A stretch of 64,000 nucleotides of DNA from Pelomonas cellulosilytica (GCF_021353265.1 NZ_JAJTWU010000003.1:558001-622000), one strand, 5' to 3'. Numbered from the stretch's first letter, positions 7,156 through 17,214 are shown. Numbers and translations are program-made. Notes: a model not told the origin generated them from the letters alone.

Positions 7156-9380
7156 GCCCCGGGCCTCAGGTGGCGCTCGAAAAACGCGTCCATCGTGCGG
7201 TAGAGGTGCAGCCGCGCCGCGCGGCCGGCGATGCCATGCGCCTTGCCGGGGTAGATCTGCAGGTCGAAGGTCTTGCCGGCCGCCTGCAGGGCTTCGACGA
7301 GACGCAGCGTGTGCTCGAACAACACGTTGTCGTCCGCCGTGCCGTGCGCCAGCAGCAGCGGCCTCGACAGCAGGTCGGCGCGGGGCGGCAGGCTGGCGTT
7401 GGCATAGGCCGGGGCCAGGCCCGAGGCACCGGACACGCCGGGCAGCACCGGCTGGCCCAGGTAGCGCTCGGCGTAGGCCGTGTCGTAGAGCGTCCAGTCG
7501 GTCACCGGCGCCACGGCGATGGCGGCGGCGAACGGCGTGTTCGCATCCAGCACCGCGCGGGCGGCCAGGTAGCCGCCGTAGCTCCAACCGAACAGGCCGA
7601 CGCGCGCCGGGTCAACGCCGGGCACCCGACCCGGCAGCTGGCGCACGGCGGCGAACAGATCGGCCACTTCGACCTGGCCGAAGGCCTTTGCATGGGCCCG
7701 CGTGAAGTCGCGATCGCGGTGGGCCATGCCGCGCGTGTCCAGCATCAGCACGCCGTAGCCACGCTGCTGCCAGTAGGCGATCAGCGGCATGTCGCGGCCC
7801 CAGGCCCAGCTGACCGTTGCAGCACCCGGTCCGCCGTAGGCCATGACGATGACCGGATGCCGCCCCTCGCGGCGGTCCTGCGCCGGAAAGAAGAAGCCGT
7901 TGAGCGGCGTGTGGCCGTCAGCCGACGTGAGGTCCAGCGCGAGCGGCGCGGTGCCGTAGTCGCGCAGCGCCGGGTCGGGCGGATCCCCTGCGATGGCGAT
8001 GGCCGTGGGCTCACCCACACGGCGCAGCTCCAGCCGCGGCGGCACACCCCAGGCAGACCGTTCGACCAGCAGCCGTGTGCAGCCCGCGTCGGCCTTGGCG
8101 TCGCGCCAGTGCCGATTGCCGGCGCCCGGCAGCACCAGTGCACGGCCACCGGCCAGCGGCAGCGTGTAGAGCTCCTGTGACTTGCCCCGGTCTCCCGCAA
8201 CGGCGAAGACGACGTGCTCGGCATTCGCACAGACGGCGTGCGCCACCGGCTCTGCCGTTTCGGTCAGCGGTGTGCGTGCGCCACTGGTGCGGTCGACAAG
8301 TAGCAATTGGCGCCTGCCCGAAGCCTCGCTGGACCACAGCAGTCCACGCGGCGTCTCGAAGAGGTCGCCCTGCACCTCGACCCAGGCCGGGTCGGTCTCG
8401 ACGGTGATGTCATGCGGCGCGGCGCCCGACCTGAACTCGGTCAGCGTGAGCCGTGTCTGCTCGCGGTTGAACCACTGCAACCAAGGCGTGCCGTCGGCAA
8501 ACCAGCCGGCCCGGGCGATGTATTCCGCCGTGGCCGGCAGCGCCAGCGCGCGGCGGCGACCGCTGGCTGCGTCGATGACGTAGGCTGTGACACGCGCATT
8601 GGCCTCGCCGGCCGCCGGGTAGCGCTGCTGCGTCATCTCGGTGCGGTCGGCGTAGATCTGCGCGCGCGTCTTCAGCGCCACGCCCGATTCATCCACGCGC
8701 AGCGCGAGCAGCGAGCGCCCGTCGCGCGACCACCAATAGCCGCGCTGGCGCCCCAGCTCTTCGGCGGCAACGAACTCGGCCCGGCCCCACGTGACCGTGG
8801 CGCTGCCGTCGGTCGTCAACTGGCGAGGCCGGGCTCCCGGCGCCAGCGGCAGCACGAACAGGTTGCCGGCCTGCACATAGGCCAGCCGCTGACCGTCCGA
8901 CGCGCAGCGCGGGTCCAGCTTGGGCTGGGCACCGCCCGGCGCGAGCTTGCGCACCTGCGGGCCGCTTCCGGCCAGGCGCACAAGGTGGAGGTCGCCCGAC
9001 AGCGGAACAAGCAGAGCTGCGTCGTCTTCGCCGCACCACTGGTAGCCGGTGATGCCCCGCTGGCTGATGCGCTGCCGCTCCAGCGCCATCTTCTCGGCCT
9101 CGCTCAGCCGCTGCGCCGCGCCGCCCAACAGGTCGGCTGCGGCCACCAGCTTGCGCGGCTCGCCGCCCGCGCTAGGCTGCGCCCACAGCTCCAGCACCTC
9201 GCTGTCGGCCTGCGACGGCCGCAGCAGGCTCACCCATTGCCCGCCAGGCGACAGCTCGGCCTGCCGCGGCAGGCGGCCGGCGAGCGGCGGGTCGGCCGTG
9301 ATGCGGTCGAGCGTGAGGGGCGCTGGCTGGGCCAGCGCTGCGCTTGTGGCGCAGGCCAGCAGGGCAAGAAGCGACTTCAT
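7152..9380 (-). CDS. Exported S9-family prolyl oligopeptidase / dipeptidyl-peptidase IV-like
   Basis: This 742-residue protein has a signal peptide (1-18), an N-terminal beta-propeller region and a C-terminal alpha/beta-hydrolase domain. The nucleophile is Ser600 in GWSYGG, the acid is in the GTADDNV loop and the base is His715 (GKAHGI). These features, and an RDGRSLLALRVDESG-type propeller segment, place it in the DPP IV subfamily, which removes N-terminal dipeptides with penultimate proline. It is probably periplasmic or secreted. The gene is first in an operon with yciH. Substrate range is inference. Confidence 0.9.
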   Translation of the reverse strand: MKSLLALLACATSAALAQPAPLTLDRITADPPLAGRLPRQAELSPGGQWVSLLRPSQADSEVLELWAQPSAGGEPRKLVAAADLLGGAAQRLSEAEKMALERQRISQRGITGYQWCGEDDAALLVPLSGDLHLVRLAGSGPQVRKLAPGGAQPKLDPRCASDGQRLAYVQAGNLFVLPLAPGARPRQLTTDGSATVTWGRAEFVAAEELGRQRGYWWSRDGRSLLALRVDESGVALKTRAQIYADRTEMTQQRYPAAGEANARVTAYVIDAASGRRRALALPATAEYIARAGWFADGTPWLQWFNREQTRLTLTEFRSGAAPHDITVETDPAWVEVQGDLFETPRGLLWSSEASGRRQLLLVDRTSGARTPLTETAEPVAHAVCANAEHVVFAVAGDRGKSQELYTLPLAGGRALVLPGAGNRHWRDAKADAGCTRLLVERSAWGVPPRLELRRVGEPTAIAIAGDPPDPALRDYGTAPLALDLTSADGHTPLNGFFFPAQDRREGRHPVIVMAYGGPGAATVSWAWGRDMPLIAYWQQRGYGVLMLDTRGMAHRDRDFTRAHAKAFGQVEVADLFAAVRQLPGRVPGVDPARVGLFGWSYGGYLAARAVLDANTPFAAAIAVAPVTDWTLYDTAYAERYLGQPVLPGVSGASGLAPAYANASLPPRADLLSRPLLLAHGTADDNVLFEHTLRLVEALQAAGKTFDLQIYPGKAHGIAGRAARLHLYRTMDAFFERHLRPGA

Positions 9381-9486
9381 CGTCGCATGCTACCGGGCAG
9401 CATCGGCGCCAACCCCTCAACCCGGACAAGCATTTGCATACCGTGCCAGCATGGCCGCCCTGCCCTCCCTGCTCTCAAGGTCTTCG

Positions 9487-10983
9487 ATGCCCCGCTTCGG
9501 CTTTGACAACACCTACGTCCGCGACCTGCCGGCCGCCTGGATCTCCCGCCGGCCGCTGGCCGTGCCAGCGCCCCGCCTCCTGTTCGCCAACCACCCGCTC
9601 GCCGACGAGCTGAGCCTGCCGGCCGGCACGCTGGAGGGGCCGGACGCCGCGGCGCTCTTCACTGGCAACCTGCTGCCGGACGACGCGGAGCCCATCGCGC
9701 AGGCCTATGCGGGCCATCAGTTCGGGCACTTCTCGCCGCAGCTGGGCGACGGCCGCGCACTGCTCCTGGGCGAAGTGGTGGACCGCCACGGCCGGCGCCG
9801 AGACATCGCGTTCAAGGGCTCCGGCCGCACGCCGTTCTCCCGTGGCGGCGACGGCAAGGCGGCTGTAGGTCCGATGCTGCGCGAGGCGCTGATCGGTGAG
9901 GCGATGCACGCGCTGGGCATTCCGACGACACGCGCGCTGGCCGTGGCGGCGACGGGCGAACGCGTCTTCCGCGACACGCCGTTGCCCGGCGCGGTGCTGA
10001 CCCGCGTGGCCGCCAGCCATCTGCGCGTGGGCACCTTCCAGTACTTCGCCGCGCGCGGCGACCTGGAAATGCTGGCCCGGCTGGCCGACTACACGATCGC
10101 CCGCCATGACCCGCAGCTGGCCGGCGCGCCAGACCGGCACCTGGGTCTGCTGCGCGCCGTAGCCGGGCGGCAGGCGCAGCTGATCGCGCAGTGGATGAAC
10201 GTGGGCTTCATCCACGGCGTCATGAACACCGACAACATGGCGCTCTCCGGCGAAACCATCGACTACGGTCCCTGCGCCTTCATGGAGGCCTACGACCCGG
10301 CCACCGTGTTCAGCAGCATCGACCACCATGGCCGCTACGCCTATGCCAACCAGCCCGCCATTGCGCAGTGGAACCTGGCCCGATTTGCCGAAACGCTGCT
10401 GCCACTGATGGCGTCACCCGACGACGAGCCGGCGATGGCACGGGCCGTGGCCGACGCGACCGCCGTGATCGATGAGTTCCCCGGGCTGCTGGACGCCGCA
10501 CTGCGCGCCGGCCAGCGCGAGAAGCTGGGGCTTGCGGACGCCACCGCTGACGACCTTGCCACCGATGCCGCACTCGCCGACGACTGGCTGGCACTGCTGC
10601 AATCGCAGCGGGTCGACTTCACGCTGGCCTGGCGCCATCTCGCCATTGCTGCCGACGGGCGGCGAGAGCCATTGCGCGACCTGTTCCTGGACCGCGCCGC
10701 GCTGGACACCTGGCTCGCCCGCTGGCAGGCCCGCTGCGACCGCAGCGCAGACCCCGCCGCCTCGCGGGCGGATCGCATGCGCCGCGCCAGCCCTGCCGTC
10801 ATCCCGCGCAATCATCTCGTCGAAGAAGCGCTTGACGCGGCCACCGAGGGCGACCTCTCGCCGTTCGAGGCGCTGATGGCCGCGCTGCGCTCGCCGTGGG
10901 ACGAGGCCGCGCTGCAGACGCGTTATGGCGCGCCGGCGCCGTCGGAAGTGACGGAGGGCTACCGCACCTTCTGCGGGACCTGA
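9487..10983 (+). CDS. selO: Protein adenylyltransferase SelO (YdiU family)
   Basis: This 498-residue pseudokinase-fold enzyme transfers AMP to Ser, Thr or Tyr of other proteins and is tied to oxidative-stress responses. Motifs include GHQFG (76-80), LGDGRA (86-91), the nucleotide-binding KGSGRTPFSRGGDGK (110-124), HGVMNTDN (243-250) and the metal-binding DYGPCAF (259-265). The C-terminus is TFCGT, so there is no selenocysteine codon as in animals. An AAGG ribosome-binding site is six bases before the ATG at 9487. The next gene on this strand is a peroxiredoxin, which fits a redox role. Confidence 0.93.
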   Translation: MPRFGFDNTYVRDLPAAWISRRPLAVPAPRLLFANHPLADELSLPAGTLEGPDAAALFTGNLLPDDAEPIAQAYAGHQFGHFSPQLGDGRALLLGEVVDRHGRRRDIAFKGSGRTPFSRGGDGKAAVGPMLREALIGEAMHALGIPTTRALAVAATGERVFRDTPLPGAVLTRVAASHLRVGTFQYFAARGDLEMLARLADYTIARHDPQLAGAPDRHLGLLRAVAGRQAQLIAQWMNVGFIHGVMNTDNMALSGETIDYGPCAFMEAYDPATVFSSIDHHGRYAYANQPAIAQWNLARFAETLLPLMASPDDEPAMARAVADATAVIDEFPGLLDAALRAGQREKLGLADATADDLATDAALADDWLALLQSQRVDFTLAWRHLAIAADGRREPLRDLFLDRAALDTWLARWQARCDRSADPAASRADRMRRASPAVIPRNHLVEEALDAATEGDLSPFEALMAALRSPWDEAALQTRYGAPAPSEVTEGYRTFCGT

Positions 10984-11085
10984 GGGCTGGGACGTTCAAG
11001 CGCGCGCCGCAGTTGCTTATGCGGATTTAGCGGATGCAGCCGATGCGGGATTGACTACGCTCGCCTGACCTCAAGGAGAGCCACC

Positions 11086-11745
11086 ATGTCCCTGCGCATC
11101 AACGACATCGCCCCCGACTTCACGGCCCAGACCACTCAGGGCGCCATCAAGTTCCACGACTGGATCGGCGACCAGTGGGCCATCCTGTTCTCGCACCCGA
11201 AGGACTTCACGCCAGTGTGCACGACAGAGCTGGGCTACCTCGCCAAGATCGAGCCTGAGTTCACGAAGCGCAACGCCAAGCTCATCGGCCTGTCGGTGGA
11301 CCCGGTGGACAACCACCACAAATGGGCGCTCGACATCGAGGAGACGCAGGGCCACCTGCCGAAGTACCCGTTGATCGGCGACCACGACCTGAACGTCGCC
11401 AAGCTCTACAACATGCTGCCGGCCGACATCGAAGGCACGTCCGAGGGCCGCACCGCAGCCACCAACGCCACGGTGCGCTCGGTCTTCATCATCGGGCCGG
11501 ACAAGCGCATCAAGCTCATCCTCACCTACCCGATGACGACGGGCCGCAACTTCGACGAGATCGTACGCGTGCTGGACAGCCTGCAGCTCACCGCCCGGCA
11601 CAAGGTGGCCACGCCGGCCAACTGGCGCCAGGGCGAGGACGTCATCATCGCGGGCTCGGTCAGCGACGAAGACGCGAAGACGCTGTTCCCGCAGGGCTGG
11701 AAAGCCCCCAAGCCCTATCTGCGCATCACGAAGCAGCCGGGCTGA
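11086..11745 (+). CDS. 1-Cys peroxiredoxin (Prx6 group)
   Basis: This 219-residue cytoplasmic peroxidase reduces hydrogen peroxide and alkyl hydroperoxides. The peroxidatic cysteine is Cys45 in PVCTTE (43-48), and no second conserved cysteine is visible, so the enzyme needs an external thiol to recycle. Length and the C-terminal TPANWRQGEDVIIAGSVSD extension are typical of the Prx6 group rather than AhpC. A good AAGGAG site precedes the ATG at 11086. It follows selO at 102 bases on the same strand; co-transcription is possible. Confidence 0.92.
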   Translation: MSLRINDIAPDFTAQTTQGAIKFHDWIGDQWAILFSHPKDFTPVCTTELGYLAKIEPEFTKRNAKLIGLSVDPVDNHHKWALDIEETQGHLPKYPLIGDHDLNVAKLYNMLPADIEGTSEGRTAATNATVRSVFIIGPDKRIKLILTYPMTTGRNFDEIVRVLDSLQLTARHKVATPANWRQGEDVIIAGSVSDEDAKTLFPQGWKAPKPYLRITKQPG

Positions 11746-11804
11746 ACCCGAGCACCTCCCCCTTCGCACGTGCGCACCGGCGTGCCCACCAGCGACATCG
11801 CAGC

Positions 11805-11909
11805 AGTTACCTGGGCTTGCTGGTGCAGGCCAAGAGCGACTTCGACGGCATCGAGAACCTGCGTGGCGATAAGTTCTTGTACGCGCGGAACCGCAACGCC
11901 CCCGCTCGA
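11805..11909 (+). pseudogene. Probable remnant of an insertion-sequence transposase (IS1380-like)
   Basis: One plus-strand frame here reads SYLGLLVQAKSDFDGIEN followed by LRGDKFL and then breaks down to a stop. The core L-V-Q-x-K-S-D-F-x-x-I-E is a pattern I associate with the N-terminal part of IS1380-type transposases. No start, no catalytic DDE region and no inverted repeats remain, so it is at most a scrap of about 25 recognisable codons. It lies between the peroxiredoxin gene and an unusual three-gene cluster and may mark a past insertion. The family assignment is from memory and uncertain. Confidence 0.4.
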
Positions 11910-11959
11910 TGACACGGCGTGGTGTGCCAGTGGTCAGCTCAGCACGCCCTTTGGAACGT

Positions 11960-13669
11960 TTAGCGCGTCACGTTGAAGCCGGTCAGAACCGAGCTCACGT
12001 TGATGCCCAAAGCGGCCGCGCCCGTGCCCAGGCCCAGTCCCCAGAAAAGGCAATTGAGCTCGTCAGCAAGCGTGCCGAACCCAGGGTTGCTGAGGATCAG
12101 CAGGTGAGTGCCAACGCCTACCGTGACGAACACCACGAGCGCCCAGACCAGGAACGTCCCTTCCTTGACTCGCAAGCGAAGGTGTTCAGGTGTTGGCAAC
12201 GCGTCCGCGATCCCGGCGCTGAACAGCGCAAAGGCTTCTTCTCGGCCACGAACCTGTGGCTCAAGCGCGCCCTGGAAATTCGCAATGACATCATCCACGC
12301 GTTGCGCTACCGCGTTTGAGTCCAGCGTTGTCGACTTGGCAAGTAATGCCAGGTCCTCGTAGGCTTTTTCGTAGGCCTTCTGCGCCTCAGCAGTCAGGCG
12401 ACCGTAGCGCTTCCTGAGCGCTTCAAGGCCAACCACACCGCGTTGGATGATCACCTGCAATCGAAGAATGATCAACGCCTGCGCATCAATGTAGCTCTTT
12501 AGCTGCTCGACCTGAGCTGTGTCGATCGCGACCCAAGGATTCGGGATCGACGACGGCAGGCCATTTTCAGAGAGCTGCTGGGCCGATAGGGAGCCATACG
12601 CAACGCTTAACTCACTCCGAAGAGGCTTGGTACGAGCATCGTCGATTTGATGCTCGGCTGAGGTTTTCGTCAGCTCTGCCTGTAGGTTTTTGACGGATTC
12701 CTGAAGGACCGCAGCGGGAATCATCAAACGCTTCCGATCGACCCAGCGGCGACCAAACGATATGCCCACTGTGGAAATCAGGACGCCAGCAACAACGGCA
12801 GCAAAACCCAACGCTCTGGCAGCGGCCGAAGTCGCGTAGAGGGTGGCGCTGACACTTTCCACGACTCCGTCGGGTGCACCCTCGCTTGAGACAACCAGCA
12901 CGCCGTCGTACTTCCCCGGATCCAAGTTTCCATTCGCAGGTGGCCTGAGTCGAACCTCATGCATGCCCTTGCTGAACTTCGTAAATTCGATGGGGCCACA
13001 TACTGCCTCAACTAACGGGTCACACAGCCGCCAATCGCGACCGACGGTAGTCTTCTTCGTCGACTGCTCAACAAGATCGAAGCTCACGACTTTCAGAGCG
13101 GCGCGCGGAGCTTGAGCAGGGACGGCAATGAACAGAGGCACCCCTTCGTCGGGCTCAAGCGCGCGGCCATTGGTAGGCCACGGCTTAACGCTCCATTTTT
13201 CCGGCACTGTGATCGCCTCTGGCCCTGGGGCGGTGACCGCGAAGGGCATTTGCCACACGGTCTGGCCCAGGTTGAACTTCACGTACCTCGTCAACGTCAA
13301 GCCAGCGGGTATGCCAGACACCTTGAACGTGAACGCCCAGTCTGTCGACGCGTCGTCTGACTTGATCTCAGTCGCCGCATCGTCAAACTCAACCTTGGTG
13401 CGGCTGGACGGGACGACCAGCGCCTCTTTCAGTTCCGACGGCTTCACCAGGGGCTTCGATGGATCGCGCTTCTCGTCCCGCACTGTGATCACGAGGACAC
13501 CCCCGAACTGCGCTGGAGCCGTCGATTGCTCCGCAGTCTGCAGGGGTGCCAGATTGATGGGTGCTTGAGCGATCGTCGGTTGAGGCCCTGGGCTTGCCTG
13601 AACTGCGGCCATCGAGCCCATGAGCCAGAGGCCCACAAGGCTGCCGCTCATGAAACTGATCCGTCGCAT
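11960..13669 (-). CDS. Large envelope membrane protein of unknown function (third gene of an unrecognised cluster)
   Basis: This 569-residue protein matches no family I know. It has a signal peptide (1-26, ending AVQAS), about 260 residues of beta-rich periplasmic sequence that reads like two immunoglobulin-type domains, a membrane segment (about 288-308), a roughly 200-residue helical cytoplasmic part with coiled-coil character, and two closely spaced membrane segments at the end (about 510-530 and 540-562). The start was placed at the ATG that opens the signal peptide; an in-frame extension of 126 codons overlaps the neighbouring gene and is rejected. Together with the two upstream genes (gaps of 20 and 18 bases) it forms one operon. 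Confidence 0.75.
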   Translation of the reverse strand: MRRISFMSGSLVGLWLMGSMAAVQASPGPQPTIAQAPINLAPLQTAEQSTAPAQFGGVLVITVRDEKRDPSKPLVKPSELKEALVVPSSRTKVEFDDAATEIKSDDASTDWAFTFKVSGIPAGLTLTRYVKFNLGQTVWQMPFAVTAPGPEAITVPEKWSVKPWPTNGRALEPDEGVPLFIAVPAQAPRAALKVVSFDLVEQSTKKTTVGRDWRLCDPLVEAVCGPIEFTKFSKGMHEVRLRPPANGNLDPGKYDGVLVVSSEGAPDGVVESVSATLYATSAAARALGFAAVVAGVLISTVGISFGRRWVDRKRLMIPAAVLQESVKNLQAELTKTSAEHQIDDARTKPLRSELSVAYGSLSAQQLSENGLPSSIPNPWVAIDTAQVEQLKSYIDAQALIILRLQVIIQRGVVGLEALRKRYGRLTAEAQKAYEKAYEDLALLAKSTTLDSNAVAQRVDDVIANFQGALEPQVRGREEAFALFSAGIADALPTPEHLRLRVKEGTFLVWALVVFVTVGVGTHLLILSNPGFGTLADELNCLFWGLGLGTGAAALGINVSSVLTGFNVTR

Positions 13670-13689
13670 TGACGAAGCCCGGGCTATCG

Positions 13690-14025
13690 TCACAAGGCGT
13701 TGACCGCAGCGATTGCCGTCGTTACCGCGTTGATCACGGTGTTCTTGCTCAGCGAACTGCTGCCGGCACTGTTGATCAGGTTCAACATTGCAAGCGCGGC
13801 GTTGACCTTTTGCTGCGCCGCGAACAGCGCTGGCTGAGAAATGGGGCCCGGATCTTTCTGGCGGAAGGCCGCGGCGCAGTTGGCAGCATTGGTGCCCTCG
13901 CTGGCCAGATTTGCCTGGTCCGCCGTTGAGAATGGCGGCTTCGGACTGATTGCCATCTGCGTCACCGCATAGGCAAGCTGCGTCAGCGACGCATACAGGT
14001 GGGCTGCACTGGTTTGGTCGGCCAT
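13690..14025 (-). CDS. Small alanine-rich protein of unknown function (second gene of the cluster)
   Basis: This 111-residue protein is mostly helical with no signal peptide and one cysteine (about 50). A polar, proline-containing loop (about 28-62) separates two helical halves; the second half, QPALFAAQQKVNAALAMLNL and onward, is amphipathic and ends in an Ala/Val-rich helix. An AAGGA ribosome-binding site lies about seven bases before the ATG. It is enclosed between a lipoprotein gene and a large membrane protein gene. No function is assigned; a soluble adaptor or exported effector-like helper are both conceivable. Confidence 0.65.
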   Translation of the reverse strand: MADQTSAAHLYASLTQLAYAVTQMAISPKPPFSTADQANLASEGTNAANCAAAFRQKDPGPISQPALFAAQQKVNAALAMLNLINSAGSSSLSKNTVINAVTTAIAAVNAL

Positions 14026-14043
14026 GTCGATTCCTTGTCGAGG

Positions 14044-15267
14044 TCACACGAAGAGCTTCGCCAAGGCAGCAACGTCGCTGGCGATGGACTTGAACTCCTG
14101 GAAGGCGGCTTGAGCGATCGCTCGCTTGTCTTCATCGCTAGGGTTTTGCACCAGCTGGATCAACGCCGCGTGAGACGTCTTCATCGCTGCGAAGAGTGCC
14201 GTCACAGATCTGGTCAATGCCGGGCCATCCGAATAGGTGAACTTCTTGCGCTCCTCGACGAGCATTAGGTAGCGCCGATCCGCGGACCTTTCGGCGGTGA
14301 AGCGGTCCTGCAGCCACTCCCGCTGCTTGAGGCGCGCCAAGTCACTCAGGGCGGCGGCTAGCATGGCGTCACCAACGGCGACGTCTTGAATGCTGTCGAC
14401 CAGAGCGTCCACATCGGCACTGCGGTCGTTGACGATCTTTCGGATGGCTGCCGCGTCACGCGCGTTCGCCGCGATCACCTGCACGCTGGAGATCAGCTTG
14501 GCGGCCGCCCCGAGCATCCCTGTGATCTTGGTCTTGGTGGCCGCGTCCGAGGCAGAGAGCGACGCACCAGTCAGCTCCTTGACATCGTTCAGCGTGTTGT
14601 CGAGCCGTTTGACGAGCTTGTCTGCGTCAGCTTTGACTTCAGACTCCTGCTTGGTCGTCAGCTTGCCCAGCAGGTCCAAATACTCTGTCAACGCGGTCAG
14701 GTTGGCCTCGATCAGCTTGCTCTCAACCGCCGCCGGGCTTCCATACTCCGCGTCGGCGATTGCAGCGGCCAGGGTCTTGGCCTGTTGCCTAGCGTCGTCA
14801 GCTACAGCCTGGTCCTTGAGCACGCTGGCCCCCTCGCCGTCCAACAACGCGATGCAGGCACCTTCCGCTGCCGAGTAACAGGCGCTGCTGCAGCCGGCGC
14901 TTCCAGGATTCGCCTTGCAGCGCAGGACGCCCTGGCAGTCGCTTGATTGCTTTGCCTTGGGATAGCTGCCGACCGCGGTTGCAAACAGGCTGGTATTCGA
15001 TGGCGATCTGACGAAGAGTCGCCGTTCCTTGATGGGGCAGCTAGCGTCAGCGGCGATCTTGATGGCCTTCTGGTCGTCTTGCGCACGTGCGAGCGTCAAC
15101 GAGGCAGTGGCGAGGTTGGTGGTTACGGCACGTCCGGCCGCCACATAAGTGCTAGCGGCGTCCTTGTAGACGATGCTGCCGCAGCCCGAGAGAACCAGGG
15201 CCGCTGCAACAGCCGAGAGCCTTGCCATCCACGCATAGGCGCGGCTGGTTCGTTGTGTTTGATGCAT
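14044..15267 (-). CDS. Coiled-coil lipoprotein of unknown function (first gene of the cluster)
   Basis: This 407-residue protein has a lipoprotein signal ending LVLSGC, with Cys29 acylated. A cysteine-rich patch follows (about 85-140, with CQGVLRCKANPGSAGCSSAC), likely disulphide bonded. The rest, about 155-407, is long amphipathic helix suggesting a coiled-coil rod. The composition (more AT, more Lys/Asp/Ser) differs from neighbouring housekeeping genes, which suggests transfer. It opens a three-gene minus-strand operon; promoter elements should lie in the 360-base gap upstream. I do not recognise the family. Confidence 0.75.
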   Translation of the reverse strand: MHQTQRTSRAYAWMARLSAVAAALVLSGCGSIVYKDAASTYVAAGRAVTTNLATASLTLARAQDDQKAIKIAADASCPIKERRLFVRSPSNTSLFATAVGSYPKAKQSSDCQGVLRCKANPGSAGCSSACYSAAEGACIALLDGEGASVLKDQAVADDARQQAKTLAAAIADAEYGSPAAVESKLIEANLTALTEYLDLLGKLTTKQESEVKADADKLVKRLDNTLNDVKELTGASLSASDAATKTKITGMLGAAAKLISSVQVIAANARDAAAIRKIVNDRSADVDALVDSIQDVAVGDAMLAAALSDLARLKQREWLQDRFTAERSADRRYLMLVEERKKFTYSDGPALTRSVTALFAAMKTSHAALIQLVQNPSDEDKRAIAQAAFQEFKSIASDVAALAKLFV

Positions 15268-15627
15268 GAGACCTCCGAGGGAATGCCCTGCGGACGCCCC
15301 AACGACATCCCACCCAAGACACCTCGGCGCGGATGCTGACGCCCTCGGTGGTACGCAGCATCATCAAAGTTGGCGAGGCGCTCCACCTATTCGGACGAGG
15401 TCCGACCTTGTGGGCCAGACACGTGAAAGCACAGTCATATCTGACAACGATGGAGTAATTGGGGCAATTTCTCACAGCAACCTCACCCTCCTAGCGCCCT
15501 ATCTATTGCTGAATGTGAAGCTGAGAACCTAGGCTGCGGAAAGCAGAAGCCGCCGCCGGCACCCCGGCACTACGGGCTGCGGAGGCGCTTCTGCACAAGT
15601 CACACCGTCCGCACTCATGGAGACAGC
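15268..15627. other. Divergent intergenic region between the envelope cluster and a chemoreceptor
   Basis: This 360-base gap must hold promoters for both directions. It is more AT-rich than the surrounding coding DNA over about 15420-15530. The only clear element is the ribosome-binding site GGAGA before the chemoreceptor ATG. I found no sigma-28 pattern and no gene. Confidence 0.5.
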
Positions 15628-17214
15628 ATGACCGCGATGAAGAACCTGCGCATCGGAACACGACTCGGCGGGGCTTTTGCCCTTGTGGCCTTGCTGATGA
15701 TCGGCATGGCCGTGAACAGCTGGATGGGTCTCAGAAGCATCCGCTCGGACTTGGACTCCGTCGTGAACGACCGCTACGAGAAGGTCAAGCTCGCCAATGC
15801 CATCAACGAAGGGGTGAACCTGCAGGCGCGTGCGATGCGCAACATCCTGCTGATGGACACCGAGGCGCAGCGACAGCCCGAGATCAAGGTCATTGAGGAG
15901 GCGCGGGAGCGCATCGTCAAGCTTTACGCGGACTTGGACAAACGTGTCAATTCGCCGAAAGGCCGCGAGCTGTTGGACAGGCTGCAGCGAGAGCGCGCCA
16001 TCTTCCTTTCCAGCCAGGCCGAATTTCTGAAGATGGTGCAGGCAGGCGATCTCGCAGCCGCGCGCACCCTGCTGCTGGAAAAACTGCGCCCGCACCAGTT
16101 GGCCTACATGAAGCTGCTTGACGAGATGGGCGACTTCCAAGAGAAGCTCATGGACCGCACCGCTGAATCGGCCTTCGACACGATCAGCCGCGTGACGCTG
16201 CTGTCCATTGGCGGCACGTTGCTTGGCCTCGCGATGGCGGTAGTCGCGGGCGTCGTCGTGACTCGCTCCATCACGCGGCCCGTGGCGACCGTCGTGGACG
16301 AACTCAAGACCGTGGCTGGCGGCGACCTGACCGTCAACATCGTCGCTGACCGCGGCGACGAACTGGGCGAGCTGCAGCGCGCACTGGCAGACACAGTGGG
16401 CGCTCTGCGCAGCGTCGTGGGCCGCGTGCGCCAGGGCGTGGACTCCGTGACCACGGCCTCCAGCCAGATCGCGGCGGGCAACCAGGACCTGTCCAGCCGC
16501 ACCGAGCAGCAGGCTTCCAGCCTGCAGGAGACTGCCAGCTCCATGGAGGAACTGACGGCCACGGTGCGCCAGAGCGCCGATTCGGCCCGCGCCGCCAGCA
16601 GCCTGGCTGCGCAGGCCAGCACGGCCGCCAGCCGTGGCGGCGACGTGGTCGGTCAGGTCGTGGGCACGATGGACGACATCAGCACCAGCAGCCGCAAGAT
16701 CGTCGACATCATTGGCGTCATCGACGGCATCGCGTTCCAGACCAACATCCTCGCGTTGAACGCCGCGGTGGAAGCCGCCCGGGCCGGCGAGCAGGGCCGC
16801 GGGTTCGCCGTCGTGGCCACAGAGGTGCGCACGCTCGCGCAGCGCAGCGCCGAAGCGGCCAAGGAGATCAAGGCCTTGATCGGCGCGAGCGTCGAACGCG
16901 TGGAGGCCGGCAGCCGCCAGGTGGCAGATGCCGGCCATGCCATGCACGAGATCGTCGAGCAGGTGCGCAAGGTCAACGACCTCATCGGCGAGATCGCCAG
17001 CACGGCCGGCGAGCAAAGCCGCGGCATCGATCAGATCAACACGGCCGTTACGCAGATGGACCAGGTGACGCAGCAGAACGCCGCGCTGGTGGAGGAAAGC
17101 GCCGCGGCCGCCAGCAGCCTCGCCCAGCAGGCCGACTCGCTCTCTAAGGCGGTGAGCGCGTTCCGCATCGACGTGGCGCAGATGGCGCGCCAGTACGCGC
17201 CGGCCGCCGGCTGA
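15628..17214 (+). CDS. Methyl-accepting chemotaxis protein
   Basis: This 528-residue inner-membrane receptor has a short cytoplasmic start, a first membrane segment (about 12-32), a roughly 155-residue periplasmic four-helix bundle of the 4HB_MCP type, a second segment (about 190-212), a HAMP domain (about 213-267) and a signalling hairpin whose tip reads [20 protein letters not shown]. The protein ends soon after the methylation helix (QYAPAAG) and lacks the C-terminal NWETF-like pentapeptide that tethers CheR and CheB. A GGAGA site supports the first ATG. Ligand unknown. It lies alone, with no che gene beside it. Confidence 0.9.
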   Translation: MTAMKNLRIGTRLGGAFALVALLMIGMAVNSWMGLRSIRSDLDSVVNDRYEKVKLANAINEGVNLQARAMRNILLMDTEAQRQPEIKVIEEARERIVKLYADLDKRVNSPKGRELLDRLQRERAIFLSSQAEFLKMVQAGDLAAARTLLLEKLRPHQLAYMKLLDEMGDFQEKLMDRTAESAFDTISRVTLLSIGGTLLGLAMAVVAGVVVTRSITRPVATVVDELKTVAGGDLTVNIVADRGDELGELQRALADTVGALRSVVGRVRQGVDSVTTASSQIAAGNQDLSSRTEQQASSLQETASSMEELTATVRQSADSARAASSLAAQASTAASRGGDVVGQVVGTMDDISTSSRKIVDIIGVIDGIAFQTNILALNAAVEAARAGEQGRGFAVVATEVRTLAQRSAEAAKEIKALIGASVERVEAGSRQVADAGHAMHEIVEQVRKVNDLIGEIASTAGEQSRGIDQINTAVTQMDQVTQQNAALVEESAAAASSLAQQADSLSKAVSAFRIDVAQMARQYAPAAG

